DNA of 64,000 nt from Sphaerolaimus hirsutus (GCA_964036195.1 OZ038452.1:31135785-31199784), one strand, 5' to 3'. Counted from the first letter of the stretch, positions 1 to 12,118 are shown. Made by a program: numbers and translations. The notes: a model not told the origin generated them from the sequence alone.

Positions 1-271
1 CAAAATATCAATCAAAATAAAAAGACTTTGATTTAACACTTTGCAGGGTGCGGGATCAGCACGGCCCTGTGCCGGTGCACATGTAAACCCGGTGCACATG
101 TAAGCCCATTTTCCCGCACTTTTCTATCACACTGATATTTTATAAGTGAGTCGGTCCCCGTACTGTCAATTCTCTATAAAATACACCGAAGGGCGTGTCG
201 TCGCTCTGTATGTATGTATGGACATTTACGTACATATCAGCTATCTTTGCCGCCAACGCGATGACGCCATT

Positions 272-488
272 TCACCGTGACTTCGTGTGAAAACTGAAAT
301 TTTTTCAAATGCAAATTAACGAACACGGTTGAATGATTTGATTTTATTTAAATTAGAATTTAAATTAATGAAAGTTAAAATTTGAAATTTTCAAAACTAA
401 AACACGTACAGCATACAAAAAGAGTAGGCTGGATGTGGCCATTTCAGTTTTCACATCAGTCACGGTGAAAACTAGTGTGTGTAGGGCC
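272..488. mobile_element. W-family element, 5'-truncated copy
   Basis: The right end GAAAACTAGTGTGTGTAGGG matches the W copies at 14692-14934 and 16620-16868, as does the interior (a TTTAAATT-rich centre and AAAAAGAGTAGGCTGGATGTGG). The left end begins within the ACCGTGACTTCG segment, so the outer TIR is missing. A short K/R-type fragment with a run of G (505-529) follows. Confidence 0.7.
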
Positions 489-535
489 ATTCCGTCACCA
501 TGTAGGTAAAATCTTAGGGGGGGGGGGGCGCTCAC

Positions 536-784
536 GGGGGTGTACATGCGCACGAGGTTCTGTTCGATTGGCACCCCACTGACCAGTAGCGGCGGGCTTG
601 GCCAAGCCGCTGCTGTGGCCCTTGTGGTTGGGCGTGACCGGGCACGAGCTGGCGCCTGGCACCGCACTGGGCGCCTTCACACCCTTGTAACTCGACGCGA
701 TACCGTAATTTTGTGAACAGCTGTGCGGTCCCGGTGTGTTCGGTGTCGGTATTTGGTGGTTGTGTTTTTCCACCGTGTTTCCAT
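536..784 (-). CDS. sick: NAV/sickle-like exon G, Pro/Ser/Gly-rich region
   Basis: The acceptor is cccaacatttcag|ATGG (AG at 786-785). With the G left by exon F, the first codon is GAT, followed by GNTVEKHNHQIPTPNTPG and a GC-rich stretch encoding Ser, Pro, Gly and Lys repeats such as KGVKAPSAVPGASS and HKGHSSGLAKPAAT. The GC-rich third positions contrast sharply with the AT-rich flanks, as expected of a real exon. The disordered Ser/Pro-rich middle of navigators has this character. The 3' end is uncertain: CCCCC|GTGAGC (535-534, used here) or ACTG|GTCAGT (583-582). Both leave phase 1. A transposon fragment with a G-run (505-529) lies directly beside the first donor. The gene must continue beyond position 1. 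Confidence 0.75.
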
Positions 785-1323
785 CTGAAATGTTGGGCGA
801 CTATTTTTTATGTGGTTTGTGCAGAAACGGAAAAATAAGTATTTATGGTGCTCTGCTTTTCATTAAGTATCAAAAAAAAAATTGTAAGTATTTTAAATTT
901 GTAAAATTTGTAAGTATTTAAATAAGTATTAGTTCATTGTAGCAGCTATATTTTTTATTGAGCAAAAAAGCCGTATCAAAAATTCAAAGCTACGGTATTT
1001 CCTACAATAAACGCACTTATAAATAAATTTTTACGTTTTGTTTCAAAAACATGTCAACGAGTTGTTGAAGGTACCGCAAATTGTTGAACCATTAAAAATC
1101 AGGCATATGCCCCGCGCCCTGTAAATTAGGATATAAAACTTCACACAAATGTGTCTAATGTCCGGTAAAACCAAGAACAATTTAACCGGCATTTTTTATT
1201 TTACAAACTGTCATTAAATGGTTACAATAGACTCCCAGAAAAATATGACGGAAAGTTGTCAGGTAAGAAAATAAATCACATGGGCACAAATGGAAGAATA
1301 TTTCAATTTGAGCAAAATGTATG
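785..1323. other. NAV intron, no recognised feature
   Basis: AT-rich intron upstream (minus sense) of exon G acceptor. No repeat family or coding signal seen. Confidence 0.6.
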
Positions 1324-1778
1324 TACCGTATTTCCTCGAAATACCCCCCGGGGGGTGATTGTTTCATAGTGGTCCCGAGAGGGGGGGGGGTTAAACGAGG
1401 GGGTGGGTATTTCGAGGGGGGGTTATTATTTCACAAGAAAATTTTTGAAAACCAAGTACGAAATAGTCGTCTGAAACGTACGCAGACGTCGAAAAATGCA
1501 ACAAAAACCGCCATTTATAAGGTTCTGTAGACTAATATTAGTATGTAGATGGTATGTACACTGTTCTAACGTGACACCGACATTGTTTTAACGTGTGTTC
1601 TGCAGTACACAGAACACAAACTGCAGTATTTGTCATGTACGTTCCCTTTACACTCAATTTGGGGGGGGGTATTTCGAGGGGGGGGGGGTGATTGTTTCAT
1701 AGTGGTCCCGAGAGGGGGGGGGGTCAAACGAGGGGGGGGGGTATTTCGAGGGGGGGGGTATTTCGAGGAAATACGGTA
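1324..1778. mobile_element. P-family TIR element (P1)
   Basis: Begins TACCGTATTTCCTCGAAA and ends with its inverted copy TTTCGAGGAAATACGGTA. Inside each TIR are G/C runs and repeated CGAGGGGGG blocks. A central segment (about 1530-1655) with TAATATTAGTATGTAGATGG and TTTAACGTGTGTTCTGC is shared with P2 and P3. Insertion at TA is supported by a nested copy elsewhere (P4). No ORF for a transposase, so non-autonomous. Confidence 0.88.
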
Positions 1779-2382
1779 GGTAAATTTGTAAAATTGTATG
1801 TTTGCAAGAGATATGGTAAGTACTATATTAACGTAAAAATGAGCAATAAATTTTATTTTCTTCTGAGATGAATCCGGCAGCGAGTGGCTTGTGAAACGAA
1901 AATATTGTAAAGCATATTTACTATTTTATGCTGAAAAATGTCTTATGCTGAAAACAGTCAAATGTCGAAAAGAATAAAAATCGACCTTTGGAAAGTTCAA
2001 TGTGCAGATGTTTTTCACTATAAATACAACGCGTAGTGAATAAACCAAATCATCAAAATAAAAATATTCGAAAATAATTGTATAAACATCATTTTTCACA
2101 AAAAAAACAAATGTAAAAATCTCGCAAAATGGGCCCGGAATTAATAAGCATCACACAAGAACACGCACATGGACAAATGTTTTGCAACACTTTGTCTCTA
2201 CTTAATCAGACAATAACTTAGACAGGATAATATCATTACACAAGAACAACATGACATTAATTATCCCGTCAAAAAGTTGGAATATCTTATCTCTAAAATA
2301 ACCAAACTTGTAGCCAAGTAATAGAGTCACAGACAATGTCTACAAGAAAGGATTACTAAATATTACTTACCTATGTATGCAG

Positions 2383-2850
2383 CAGGGGTCTTCTATATTT
2401 CGACCCTCCAGGGGTTTGGATAGATAGAAAATCGCTCCTCTCGAGGGATAGATAGCTGGAAAAATTTCTGGGGGGGTTTGGGGGAGGGGTTGGTGGGGGT
2501 TCAATAGATAGGCATAGAAGGAAGAAAAGGGAGAAAAATTTCCAAAAGTAGGTGAAAAATGGCTAAAAATGGGTATATAAGCACATATACTACTAAAAAT
2601 AGCTGAAAATAGGCAGTTAGCTGCATGAACTAGTGATTTTTGAGGTGAACATCTATAATAAAGTATGAAAAATAGCGATTTTGAGTGAAAATTGGGGGCG
2701 TGTTTCTCAAAAATCGCTCCAGATAGGTAGATTTTTGATGGCTGATTTGGGGGGGGGGTAGGGGATAGTAGCCCAAAATTTTGCCTCCAGGATAGATAGA
2801 TAGCTGAGCGGCCTCCGGGATAGATAGCTGGGCAGTTTTTTTGGGGGGTA
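2383..2850. mobile_element. R-family hAT-like MITE, right end lost
   Basis: Starts CAGGGGTCTTC and contains the diagnostic blocks GATAGATAGCTG, CTCGAGGGATAGATAG and AAAAATGGCTAAAAATGGG found in all R copies. The far end merges into a G-run and K-like sequence next to a Q element, so no TSD can be matched. Confidence 0.75.
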
Positions 2851-2865
2851 ACCCCCTGCTGCAGC

Positions 2866-3748
2866 TAGGGTTCAAACGGGACCGCGGTCCCGGTACATGG
2901 TTCGGCAAAAAGTCGGGACTGGGGCGGTCCCGGTCCCGGTCCCGGTCCCGACACCCCAGTCCCGGTCCCGGTCCCGACATTCAAAAAAAGCCAGTCCCGG
3001 TCCCGGTCCCGGTCCCGACCACCCAGTCCCGGTCCCGGTCCCGGAATTTTATAGCGGTCCCGACAAGGGATGGAAAAAATGGATTTTTCAAAAAAATTTG
3101 CCAGAAATGGCACTTTTCTAAAGCGATTTTGTAGGAACATCTAAAAAATTTTTGCGCGCAAGCGCGCAAATACCCAGCCAATAGTTACTATGTATTTTTC
3201 CATAATGTGACAACGTTAGAAAGGTCCCCAACATGTTTCTAGTACGAAATATAGGTATATAAAGATACCTATATTGTACACGTTGGCGCCAACGCCAGCG
3301 CCAATACTGCCATGGCGTTGGCACCTACAACTGGCGCCGCCCCCCCTCCCAAAAAAATCCCGCGTACATTGCGTTTCATCATATATTCACAACTTCAAGT
3401 GAAGATGGCAATGGAATACTGCTTGAATAATGTTATAAGAAAAGGCTAATACATTGAGAGTGGTCCTTCACACAGTGGAGGTGTGTGGGACAACATTGGC
3501 TGGATATTACATACCAAAAAGGTTCAAACAATACCGCGGTGCCGGTACCTGGTTCGGCAAATCCCAGTCCCGGTCCAGACCCCCCAGTCCCGGTCCCGGT
3601 CCCAGTCCCGACAATTGAAAAAAGCCAGTCCCGGTCCCGGTCTCGGTCCCGACCCCCCAGTCCCGGTCCCGGTCCCGGTCCCGACATTAGAAAATTTCTA
3701 GTCCCGGTCCCGGTCCCGGTCCGAAAAACTGGTCCCGTTTGAACCCTA
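2866..3748. mobile_element. Q-family hAT-like element with CCCGGT arrays (Q9)
   Basis: Ends are TAGGGTTCAAACGGGACC and its complement GGTCCCGTTTGAACCCTA. It is flanked by a perfect 8-bp TSD GCTGCAGC (2858-2865 and 3749-3756), diagnostic of hAT. Two inverted arrays of the 6-bp unit CCCGGT (about 2920-3064 and 3560-3730) face each other. The core (about 3370-3530) resembles that of Q1 and Q2. The apparent Pro-Val repeat ORFs here are only the array. It is inserted into K-like sequence. Confidence 0.92.
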
Positions 3749-4132
3749 GCTGCAGCTTCCCCATCACTCCTGGGGTAAGGCCACAAAAATTCATGAAAAT
3801 GCAAATTTCACCGCAAAAATATGCAACTTGCCAAATACTCCCTATAGACACAAATCATTCAAAATACACCCGATTTTTGCACTTTTCACTGTATTTGTAT
3901 GTACATTTACCTACATATACAGCATTGCATGGATGGCATTAGCACTAGCGCCACCGCCAATGGCACCATGGCATGGCACATACTTATTATGGTTCCAGCA
4001 TCATGGTGCCATTTCATCACTCTCAGGGTAAAATTTTAGGGGGGGGGGGCTGAGCCCCCCCCCCCCCCATTCGCTGGGCTCTGTAAACAAGCAGACCCCC
4101 TGCTCAAAAATCCAGGATACATCCCTGACTCT
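3749..4132. mobile_element. K-family element, right part (host of Q9)
   Basis: Contains the K-type order: CTGGGGTAAGGCC, TTTGTATGTACATTTACCTACATA, a GCGCCA-rich segment, TAAAATTTTAGGGGGG, a C-run, CTCAAAAATCCAGGATACATC and the end CCCTG. The left end has been split by the Q9 insertion and degraded. Confidence 0.75.
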
Positions 4133-4971
4133 GGTGGAATGGTGCTGTCAATTTTGTCGCAAGACTTTTGTCCAGAAGAATATAAAACATAAATATAATG
4201 GAATAATCCGGGTGAAAAAGAGTAGCTACCAAAAAGGATAGAATGAAATATGGCAGCCTTTTAGCTCGAATTCTAATGGCTTAAAAAGTGGTTGTTTCAC
4301 GCACAGTGATTCTACCATAGCCCAAAAATATACCATTTCAAATATAAAAACAAGTAATATTGTTTCAATGAAAATCTTATATGAAGGGGAAATCTACGCT
4401 CATTTACATGAAAAAAGTGGAATTGTTTCGTTAAAAAAACGTAAAGAGTTTCTAATTTAAGGCATTTTGCCCAGATTTATTACAGTAAAATGGTAAATAC
4501 AAATCTCGTGTCACTATCTAGGATTATTATCAAGACACCTTCATACAGTTCAATATGCTTTTAAACAGCACTAAAACAATGCAACAAGATTAGCGGATGT
4601 AAAAATCACTAATATGTTAAAATGAAATAACTTTATAAATACTTCCACCCGAACGATTGAGCAAATTTATGCCAAGCACGAAAATGACATTCAAAATATA
4701 AATAATACAGAAGGAAACAGACACTTTGTAATACTAAATGGCTCAATGTTCATGCACTTCAAGTGAAATCTGGAGAACACATCAAACATGGATTTTACGT
4801 GAAAAAGGTTAATTTCAAAAGACGGCGTGCATGTCAGAAAATTTTCCCTGAAGTATTGAGAACAGTAAAAATAAAAATATAGTTTTACATGACCTTCGAT
4901 GCTTTCTATGACATTTGACATTTTACAGGGTCTGAGACAACTCCCAACCCTGTAAAATGCCATGTAAAATG

Positions 4972-5422
4972 CATAGTTGTTAAAACGTATTTAAGTTTAC
5001 TCGATAAATACGTATAGGTACTCGAGTACTGCGTAAACACGTTTACGTTTCCTCCCGAAAAAATACCGGTACTCACTTACTCGCCTACTTTTTGAATGTA
5101 CGCGAGTACAGAAAACGTATTTCAGATAGGCTTTTATTTTGGCTTTTTCAAGGCATTTCGAGAAAAAAGCTAAAAATAGGTTTTAAAATGGGCACAAACA
5201 CATTAACTAGTGAATTTGAGGGTCAAAAAGTTAGGGAATTTGTGGTTTTGAGTGAAAATTGAGGGAAAAATTGTCAAATACCCACTTTTACGTTTTCCGG
5301 AAAGTAATTTTCTCACGTTTACTCATGAGTAAAAGTATATAAAAATTTACTTTACGTTTTCTGTACTCAGCGGTGAGTAAGACTTGAACTTTTAAAAAAG
5401 TTCAGTACTTTTTAAAACTCCG
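4972..5422. mobile_element. AA-family hAT-like element (AA2)
   Basis: Left end CATAGTTGTTAAAACGTATT, with interior AAACGTATTTCAGATAGG and repeats of TTTACGTTTTCTGTAC in both orientations. It is flanked by a perfect 8-bp TSD GTAAAATG (4964-4971 and 5423-5430). The flanks form a split S-family element (about 4941-5535) with CCCTGTAAAATG and GACATTTG blocks. Confidence 0.85.
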
Positions 5423-5535
5423 GTAAAATGTCATGCAAATTGTCAAAAGTTACGTAAAATACTAAACGACAAGTAAAAATGAAAAATTTCAGATGTCTTT
5501 TGACACGTTGCATGACATTTGGATTTTTTGCAGAT

Positions 5536-6655
5536 CAGACAAAAACGCGTCAAAAATTTTCTAGGCTAAAAAGTCGGGGGGGGGGCGGCGGGCGCGGGGG
5601 TGCCCAAATCCCTCAATTAAACACGTTTGAACGTATAAATGTTCAACACAAGCCCAGCTTTCACGTGAATGGGGTGGCACGCACGAGCACGGAAGCTAAC
5701 TGAATTGAATCTGATAGTGCATGATCAAATTCCAGTATTTCTATTTCCTACGTCCTACCGTAATCGAGCGAATGTGATTTTGCCGGATCTTTATTTTTAA
5801 ATTTGGTTTGGTTTGAATAGTTTGCAATTTTATTTTTTATTCTGAGTACTGAAATTTGGGGGAGGGTGAATTTGGAGAGTGAAATTTATGTTAGCTTTTG
5901 AATGGAATTTGATAAAAAATATATTGAAGTCCTATCACATTTTTGACTATTTTTAATTAGAAAATTTGTTTCGAGCCCGCTCGAACAGAGAAAAAAATAT
6001 TCTGCAAAAATCTGCCGTGTTGAACTATTTGATGATTCACAGTTCATAAGAAACCGACCCATTTCACGAGGGAACACAAAAGATTATGAAAATCATACTG
6101 AGAGGTTTTGCCTCAGATTGGATCTCAATATACTTTGCGAATTGAAAATTATTGTATTGATTTGATTACAAATTCATTCGTGAAATGCGGTATAGTTCTG
6201 ACTTGTGAGGTCGTAAGCACCGCATATGGTGCGGCGTGCACAAATGAAATTTTTCATATGAAAATACACATTTTTAACGTAACCCCAGGGGAAATTTGGT
6301 GCTTACAAAGCTTCAAGGCACATGGAAATTGTAGCGGGGATTCCAAGCAGTTTTTCATAAATAAATATTTGGAATTATGGCGTCACTGCCAACGAAAGTA
6401 AAATTTAAAAATTCATGGAAGATCAACGAAAAAAAGTCTTTGTATGGTGCCGAAATGCTACATATGATAAAATTGGCTGCAGGAAAAATTTCGCATTTCC
6501 ACACACAATAAGTATAAATTTGAGTATATGAAAAATCATAAATACTGTACTTAGTAATAACTACATCAGGGGACAAGTGATATGATAAGTGACAAGTGAA
6601 AAGTGAAGTTTTAACCAGTTGTCAAGTGGAAAGTAGCAAGGGTCTCGAATGGCGA
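5536..6655. other. NAV intron, no recognised feature
   Basis: AT-rich sequence with short ORFs lacking splice context. A G-run at 5576-5600 may be a K/R remnant. Confidence 0.5.
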
Positions 6656-7290
6656 TTTGCAGGTACCCCCCCCCCAAAAAAAAAAAAAAACGCCCAGCTA
6701 TCTGGAGCGATTTTTTAGTTTTTTAGTTCTCCTATACATCGAAAGAGCCAATATATTGAACCGCCGCAAAAAAAATTTCCAGCTATCTATTCCTCCGGAG
6801 GAGCGATTTGCTATCTACCGTATTGGCTTGTTTTGAGTACCATGCTTGAATTGAGTGCCATGCTCGAATACAGTGCCAGGGTAACCATGTTATGAAACAA
6901 TACAATACCATGCTTGAATTGAGTGCCCCCCCAAACCTAAGTAAATAGAAGCAAACGTGATGTGGGAAACGCAATATGTAAATACGTACACGCGAGGGGT
7001 ACAAGCGCTTCTGTTGTTAAATGTCTAGTCGTTGTGGTAATTATCGCAGCTGTTGCATTTACATCATAATTGTCACAGCTGTAATCGACATAAATATCTA
7101 CGAAAATATGTGTATCGATATATATAATAGAATTGAAATATGTACTGAATGTTTTATGAAATAATATAATACCATGCTTGAATTGAGTACCATGCTCGAA
7201 TTGAGTACCACTGTAAGAGCCTTATGAAAAAATACAACCCCCGGGGTTCAAAACAAGCCAATACGGTATATGAACCTCCGGGAGGGTCAA
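6656..7290. mobile_element. R-family fragment split by a TA-target element
   Basis: R blocks AGCTATCTGGAGCGATTTTT and CTCCGGAGGAGCGATTTGCT are seen before 6816, and CCTCCGGGAGGGTCAAA after 7268. The two halves are separated by the 6816-7268 element. Only part of R is present. Confidence 0.65.
6816..7268. mobile_element. TACCGTATT-ended TIR element with ATGCTTGAATTGAGT repeats
   Basis: Ends TACCGTATTGGCTTGTTTTG and CAAAACAAGCCAATACGGTA are perfect inverted copies. The interior repeats ACCATGCTTGAATTGAGTGC near both ends. It shares only the first 8 bp with P elements and uses a TA target inside an R copy. No coding capacity. Confidence 0.88.
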
Positions 7291-8135
7291 ACTCAAAATA
7301 CCACATAATTAACATGTTGACCAGTAAATTTTGAAAAGTTACTTTTAATTTTACTTGTCACTCGTTCACTAGCGAAATTGGCAGAAATTGGCACATAAAA
7401 GCAGTTCACACCAGGTGTTTTCTCAATAACAACATAACATGGATTGTAAATGATTTTATGTAAATGAAAAAGGGAATTTGACACCTCAACGAAACAATAT
7501 ACCTATACATATTCATAAAAACATGAAAAAACGGATTTTCACATTAACTACTTCGCATACAGAACACCTGTTTTTAGCCGTTACACAAAGAATCATCAAA
7601 ATGCAATCAGCATGATATTCAATGCTGCGCAGACGGAAAATGTTGCAGTATGTTATAATCATAAATATTATCATAGTTCAAAATAAAGTAATATACACAG
7701 ATACAATCACAGTTGGTGTGATTCAAAGTTATAAAAAAGTGTCCTTGTTTTTTGTTGTAAAAATAGTCATATTTCATGAGAGAAAATAATCCCATGAGCT
7801 ATACGAGTCTGCGCAAAAAAACACACTACATACTGTTTTTCAAGGACAAATTCAAAAATTTGAGGAGAAAAAAACGAAAAATTTTCCGTACTGAATCCCA
7901 ATTCTCAATGTGAAAAATAAATAGTGCCTACATGCATATAGGTACTTAAAGAATAGACTAGATGATATTATTTTTCACCTGTTCACAAAAACATGCCGGT
8001 TTGTTCTAGAATTACTTGGACGGTGTATTTTGACATCTAGACATCCTTAGAGACCAATACTTGAAAATTTTCAGGAATAAAAATAGTACCTAGCATAATC
8101 AGGGTTAAAGCTCTATGACAGCCCTTTTCGTTTCC
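7291..8135. other. NAV intron, no recognised feature
   Basis: AT-rich and unique at this scale; no coding signal on either strand. Confidence 0.5.
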
Positions 8136-8572
8136 TACCGTATTTCCTCGAAATACCCCCCCCCCCCTCGTTTGACCCCCCCTCTCGAGACCACTATGAA
8201 ACAATCACCCCCCCCCCTCGAAATACCCCCCCATATTGAGTGTAAAGAGAACGTACATGACAAATACTGCAGTTTGTGTTCTGCTTAGTGCAGAACACAC
8301 GTTAAAACAATGTTGGAATCAGTTAGAACAGTGTTTATACCATCTACGTACTAATATTAGTATACAGGAGTCTATACATGTCAGTTATTGATGCATTTTT
8401 CTACCCCAGCGCACATCACAAACAACGATTTTGTACTAGGATTTCGAAAAAGTTCTTGTGAAATAATAACCCACCCCCTCGAAATACCCCCCCCTCGTTT
8501 AACGCCCCTCCCCCCTCGCGGGACCACTATGAAACAATCACCCCCCGGGGGGTATTTCGAGGAAATACGGTA
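8136..8572. mobile_element. P-family TIR element (P2)
   Basis: TACCGTATTTCCTCGAAA at the left and GGAAATACGGTA at the right, with C-runs and CCCTCGAAATACC repeats inside. The central segment AGAGAACGTACATGACAAAT to ACTAATATTAG is shared with P1 (opposite orientation) and P3. Confidence 0.88.
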
Positions 8573-9112
8573 TATTAAATAGTTTTGACGCCTATATGAC
8601 AAAAAGTGATCAATAATGTAAACGCAGCATATCATAGTTCGGACAAATAATAGAAAATCAGGAATACAGAGCGGGGTTGTGATGTCACATTCACAGAAAT
8701 TTCAAGATTTTAGAAATTTTGTAAAAAGTAAATTAAGCTAAGTGGAATACATCTTAGTGTTCCACTAATCAAGTTCACTGACTGCACAAAAATAATGAAA
8801 CTAATCCGAACAAAAAATCCCAAGAGTCACATTTTTCAATCCCACAAGTTTTATCATTTTTCTCAAAAGTTATATCAAATTAGCTATTGTAACGCTATTT
8901 CTATAGAATGCACACTAATAAAAAAAACATTGTTTTTTTCCGAGACGTTTCCAGCACTTTCGATATTGGCATTCGATACTAAAGAATGATCGCTGAACGA
9001 TATTTATAAAGTGCTGAGAAAACCACTATTTCTGAGACACATCAAATTGATTTCTCACTACATAAAAGATACGCACATACACACAGGGTTTACACACATA
9101 CATGCATGCGTA

Positions 9113-9500
9113 CAGGGACGTATCCAGGATTTTTGAGCGGGGGGGCTGCTTGTTTACGGAGGCCGGCGCGGGGGGGCTCAGCCGCCCCCCCTCAAATTTT
9201 AGCTACATAGTGGTGGAATGGCGCCATTGGCTTTGGCTCCAGCGCCATGGAACGCTGTATATGTATGTAAATATGCACACAAAACAGCAAAAACCACAAC
9301 ATTGAGTGTATTTATAACAATTTGTGGCCACATGGAGCAAATCTGATTATAATACCTCATGTCTGGTGAAGAATACGTGCTCGCGCGCAAAATTTTTTAC
9401 GCTGATGTTGAAAAAGTCGCATTTTCCGGTCACTTTCTGGTCTCGCCCCGGGAGGGGGGGGGGGTTGCAGCCCCCCCGCCCCCCCCTGGATACGGCCCTG
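9113..9500. mobile_element. K-family hAT-like MITE (K3)
   Basis: Ends CAGGGACGTATCCAGG and CCTGGATACGGCCCTG with a perfect 8-bp TSD CATGCGTA (9105-9112 and 9501-9508). Internal order: G-run, TGCTTGTTTACGGAGGCC, GCGCCATTGGC, ATGTATGTAAATATGCA, GTGCTCGCGCGCAAAATTTT, G-run. No transposase. Confidence 0.95.
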
Positions 9501-9795
9501 CATGCGTATAAGCCTCAAAAAGATCCATCACAAATAATTCGGATACGTAAGAAAAATACAGAAAACCTGCGTGACACCTAATCGCGCGTAAAACCGCATC
9601 CCCGAAAATCGCAAAAAAAATTGCATAAAACGACAAAATTATTCAAACGGACGAACATCTCAGATTCGAAATGAAATACCTTCAAATATTTGATTCGATT
9701 GAAATTGAAAATGGACCAAAACGTGCACTGAATTCAAAAATGAGAACACTGGATAACCAATTCGAAATGAAAACCGGATGCTGTGGTCTATGTAT

Positions 9796-9973
9796 TAGGG
9801 TTGGGAAGCAAACCCGAAGGCACATTTTTTTCGACCTGAAGTCCGATACACGAGCCCGACACTGCTACCCGGACAGAACCCGATACCCGACAGTGCAATA
9901 ATCGAACCCGACACCCGACCAGAAATGATGTCGGAGCAGATACACAACACGATCTCGAGAATACCCAACCCTA
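9796..9973. mobile_element. Q-family short element with CCGA arrays (Q5)
   Basis: TAGGGTTGGGAAGC at the left and CCCAACCCTA at the right. The interior is CCCGA-type repeats (ACCCGATACCCGACA). No convincing TSD remains. Confidence 0.7.
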
Positions 9974-10147
9974 GTGTAAACGTGACAGAAAAATGCATGC
10001 GTTTTCCATTTCGGAGGTTCCATGCAGTTGGCCATGGAGCATGAAAATGCATCAAAATCAAGCGCATATGGCATACATCAACGTCGAATAAACCATATCA
10101 TACATGACAGGTTTTCAGTACAAAAAATTGGCTTGATGCAAGCTAAT

Positions 10148-10408
10148 GGGGGGTGCACTGATACGCACATCTGCCCGATACGCACATTTGCCCGTTTTTT
10201 TCACTTGACACTTTTTCAAGTGATTTTTAGATATGAGTAAAGTGAAAAAAAGTTGCGCAATGACATTAGTGAACTTTTTCACTTCACTCATATCTGAAAA
10301 TCACTTGAAAATGTGTCAAGTGAAAAAAAAACAGTGAAAAAAAGCCATTTTTGAAAAAAAACGGGCAAATGTGCGTAACGGGCAGATGTGCGTATCAGTG
10401 CACCCCCA
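10148..10408. mobile_element. V-family nested-palindrome MITE (V1)
   Basis: TIR GGGGGTGCACTGATACGCAC at both ends, then GATACGCACATTTGCCCG, then inner palindromes built of TTTTTCACTTGACAC, CAAGTGATTTTCAGATATGA and their complements around TTGCGCAATGACATTAGTGA. This copy is shorter than V2 and V3 (one palindrome unit). Confidence 0.88.
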
Positions 10409-10443
10409 TGCACATCTGCGTGTCGTGTGACTCGCAGCCACGG

Positions 10444-10612
10444 GTCAATTCTGCAAGTGGACAAGTGACAAAAAAGTGATAAGCGGCAAGTTAAGTAAGA
10501 AATTGTAGTAAAAGTGACAGGTAAACCTATCTTTATATGACAAGTATTTATATTAAGCAAATTATTTGCTTCTCACTTATCAGTTTTCTTGTCATTTGTC
10601 ACCTTGCAAAAT
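10444..10612. mobile_element. X-family hairpin MITE, diverged copy
   Basis: GTCAATTCTGCAAGTGGACA at the left is mirrored by TTGTCATTTGTCACCTTGCA at the right. The interior is AAGTGACAAAAAAGTGATAA-type sequence and its inverted copy. Relatives are at 27585-27730 and 29556-29724. Confidence 0.6.
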
Positions 10613-10854
10613 TGTCACATTACATTCTGTTGCCTCTCGTAGCTACTTCATCGGAAAATTACATATTGGCGCGATTTTCGAACGGGTAAAAAGTCGACTA
10701 TGGTTCATATTTAGTTAATCGTAATCTACATAACATCAATTTTTTACACTTTTAGTATTTAACGGCTACATTTTTTCAATAGAAAACAGTTCAGATACAG
10801 ATGAAACACGTGTCGTGTGAAAAAATAAACGTTTCACCAGACCAAACGACCCTG

Positions 10855-11905
10855 CATCACTTCACAACTGAGACAGTTGACAACTAGGGAAAACCAGGCA
10901 GTTCACAACTAATTATATGGCAGTTCACAACTGCCTCCGCCTCACTTGACAACTAGATTTCAACCAGTATTTTATGCTCACTTGACAACTAAGTATATGG
11001 CAGTTCACAACTGCTACCGCCTCACTTGACAACTAGATTTCAACCAGTATTTTACGCTCACTTGACAACTAAGTATATGGCAGTTCACAACTGCTACCGC
11101 TTCACTTGACAACTAGATTTCAACCAGTATTTTACGCTCACTTGACAACTAAGTATATGGCAGTTCACAACTGCTACCGCCTCACTTGACAACTAGATTT
11201 CAACCTGGATTTTACACTCACTTGATAACTTGACAATGCCATTTCCATGCTCACTTAACAACTTCATATGCCAAAGTTCACACGTTCACAAATATGACAA
11301 TTCAGTGCTGCATATAAAGCAATAATGTGCTGCATAATATTACCAACTTGGGAATTCAGAAATCTTAATGCAATTTGTGTTGCCTGATTGATTGATTGAC
11401 ATCTTTGATTGACACCAAATTGACAAGACAGGAAATGATGTTACACTATTGCACAATGACAATATTGCATCAGGCGTGAAGCAAGCATATGCACCAGACC
11501 CCATTTAATTATCGATCATACTTAAATTTTAAGTAAGTTTGATGAAAGTGACAATGCTTGCATAAGGAAAACACCACTCATGCGGTGTAAATACATGTGG
11601 CATGTGTTACATCTGTGAAGATACTTTTTCACTTTGTGAACATTGGCATATGTAGTTGTGAAGTGAGCGTGAAAATGGTGTTGTCAAGTTGTCAAGTGAG
11701 CGTAAAATACTGGTTGAAATCTAGTTGTCAAGTGAGGTGGTAGCAGTTGTGAACTGCCATATATTTAGTTGTCAAGTGAGCGTAAAATACTGGTTGAAAT
11801 CTAGTTGTCAAGTGAAACAGTAGCAGTTGTGAACTGCCATATTTTTAGTTGTGAACTGCCTGGTTTTCCCTAGTTGTCAACTGCCTAAGTTGTGAAGTGA
11901 TCATT
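10855..11905. mobile_element. Y-family foldback element with 80-bp tandem repeats
   Basis: TIR ATCACTTCACAACT at both ends; the outer 100 bp are inverted copies (ACAACTAGGGAAAACCAGGC and its complement). The left arm carries about 3.5 copies of an 80-bp unit at 10941, 11021, 11101 and 11181, each CTCACTTGACAACTAGATTT ... GGCAGTTCACAACTGC. The right arm (11690-11850) has about two inverted units. The centre is unrelated AT-rich sequence. Confidence 0.85.
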
Positions 11906-12118
11906 GCCCGACCAAACTGCAATAAAATTTTTATGTTGAAATTTTAAAAAAACTTGCAAGAAAAAATATAGCGCTTACGGGCTACAATAAGATATAATAT
12001 TTGCAAAAATCGCTACATAAATTCGAACACAACACTTACTTTACTTATAATATACACTGCCCCAAGCCCCAGTAAAAGCAGCGGTACTTTTTTAACAAGG
12101 TTTGTCAAAAAAACTCAC

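Noticed and set aside
2841..3134. ORFs rich in Pro-Val / Gly-Thr repeats on both strands
   Set aside because: They are translations of the CCCGGT arrays of element Q9; the repeat period of 6 keeps all frames open.
10941..11260. CRISPR-like regular repeats
   Set aside because: Units are contiguous 80-bp tandem repeats within a foldback element in a eukaryotic intron; there are no unique spacers.
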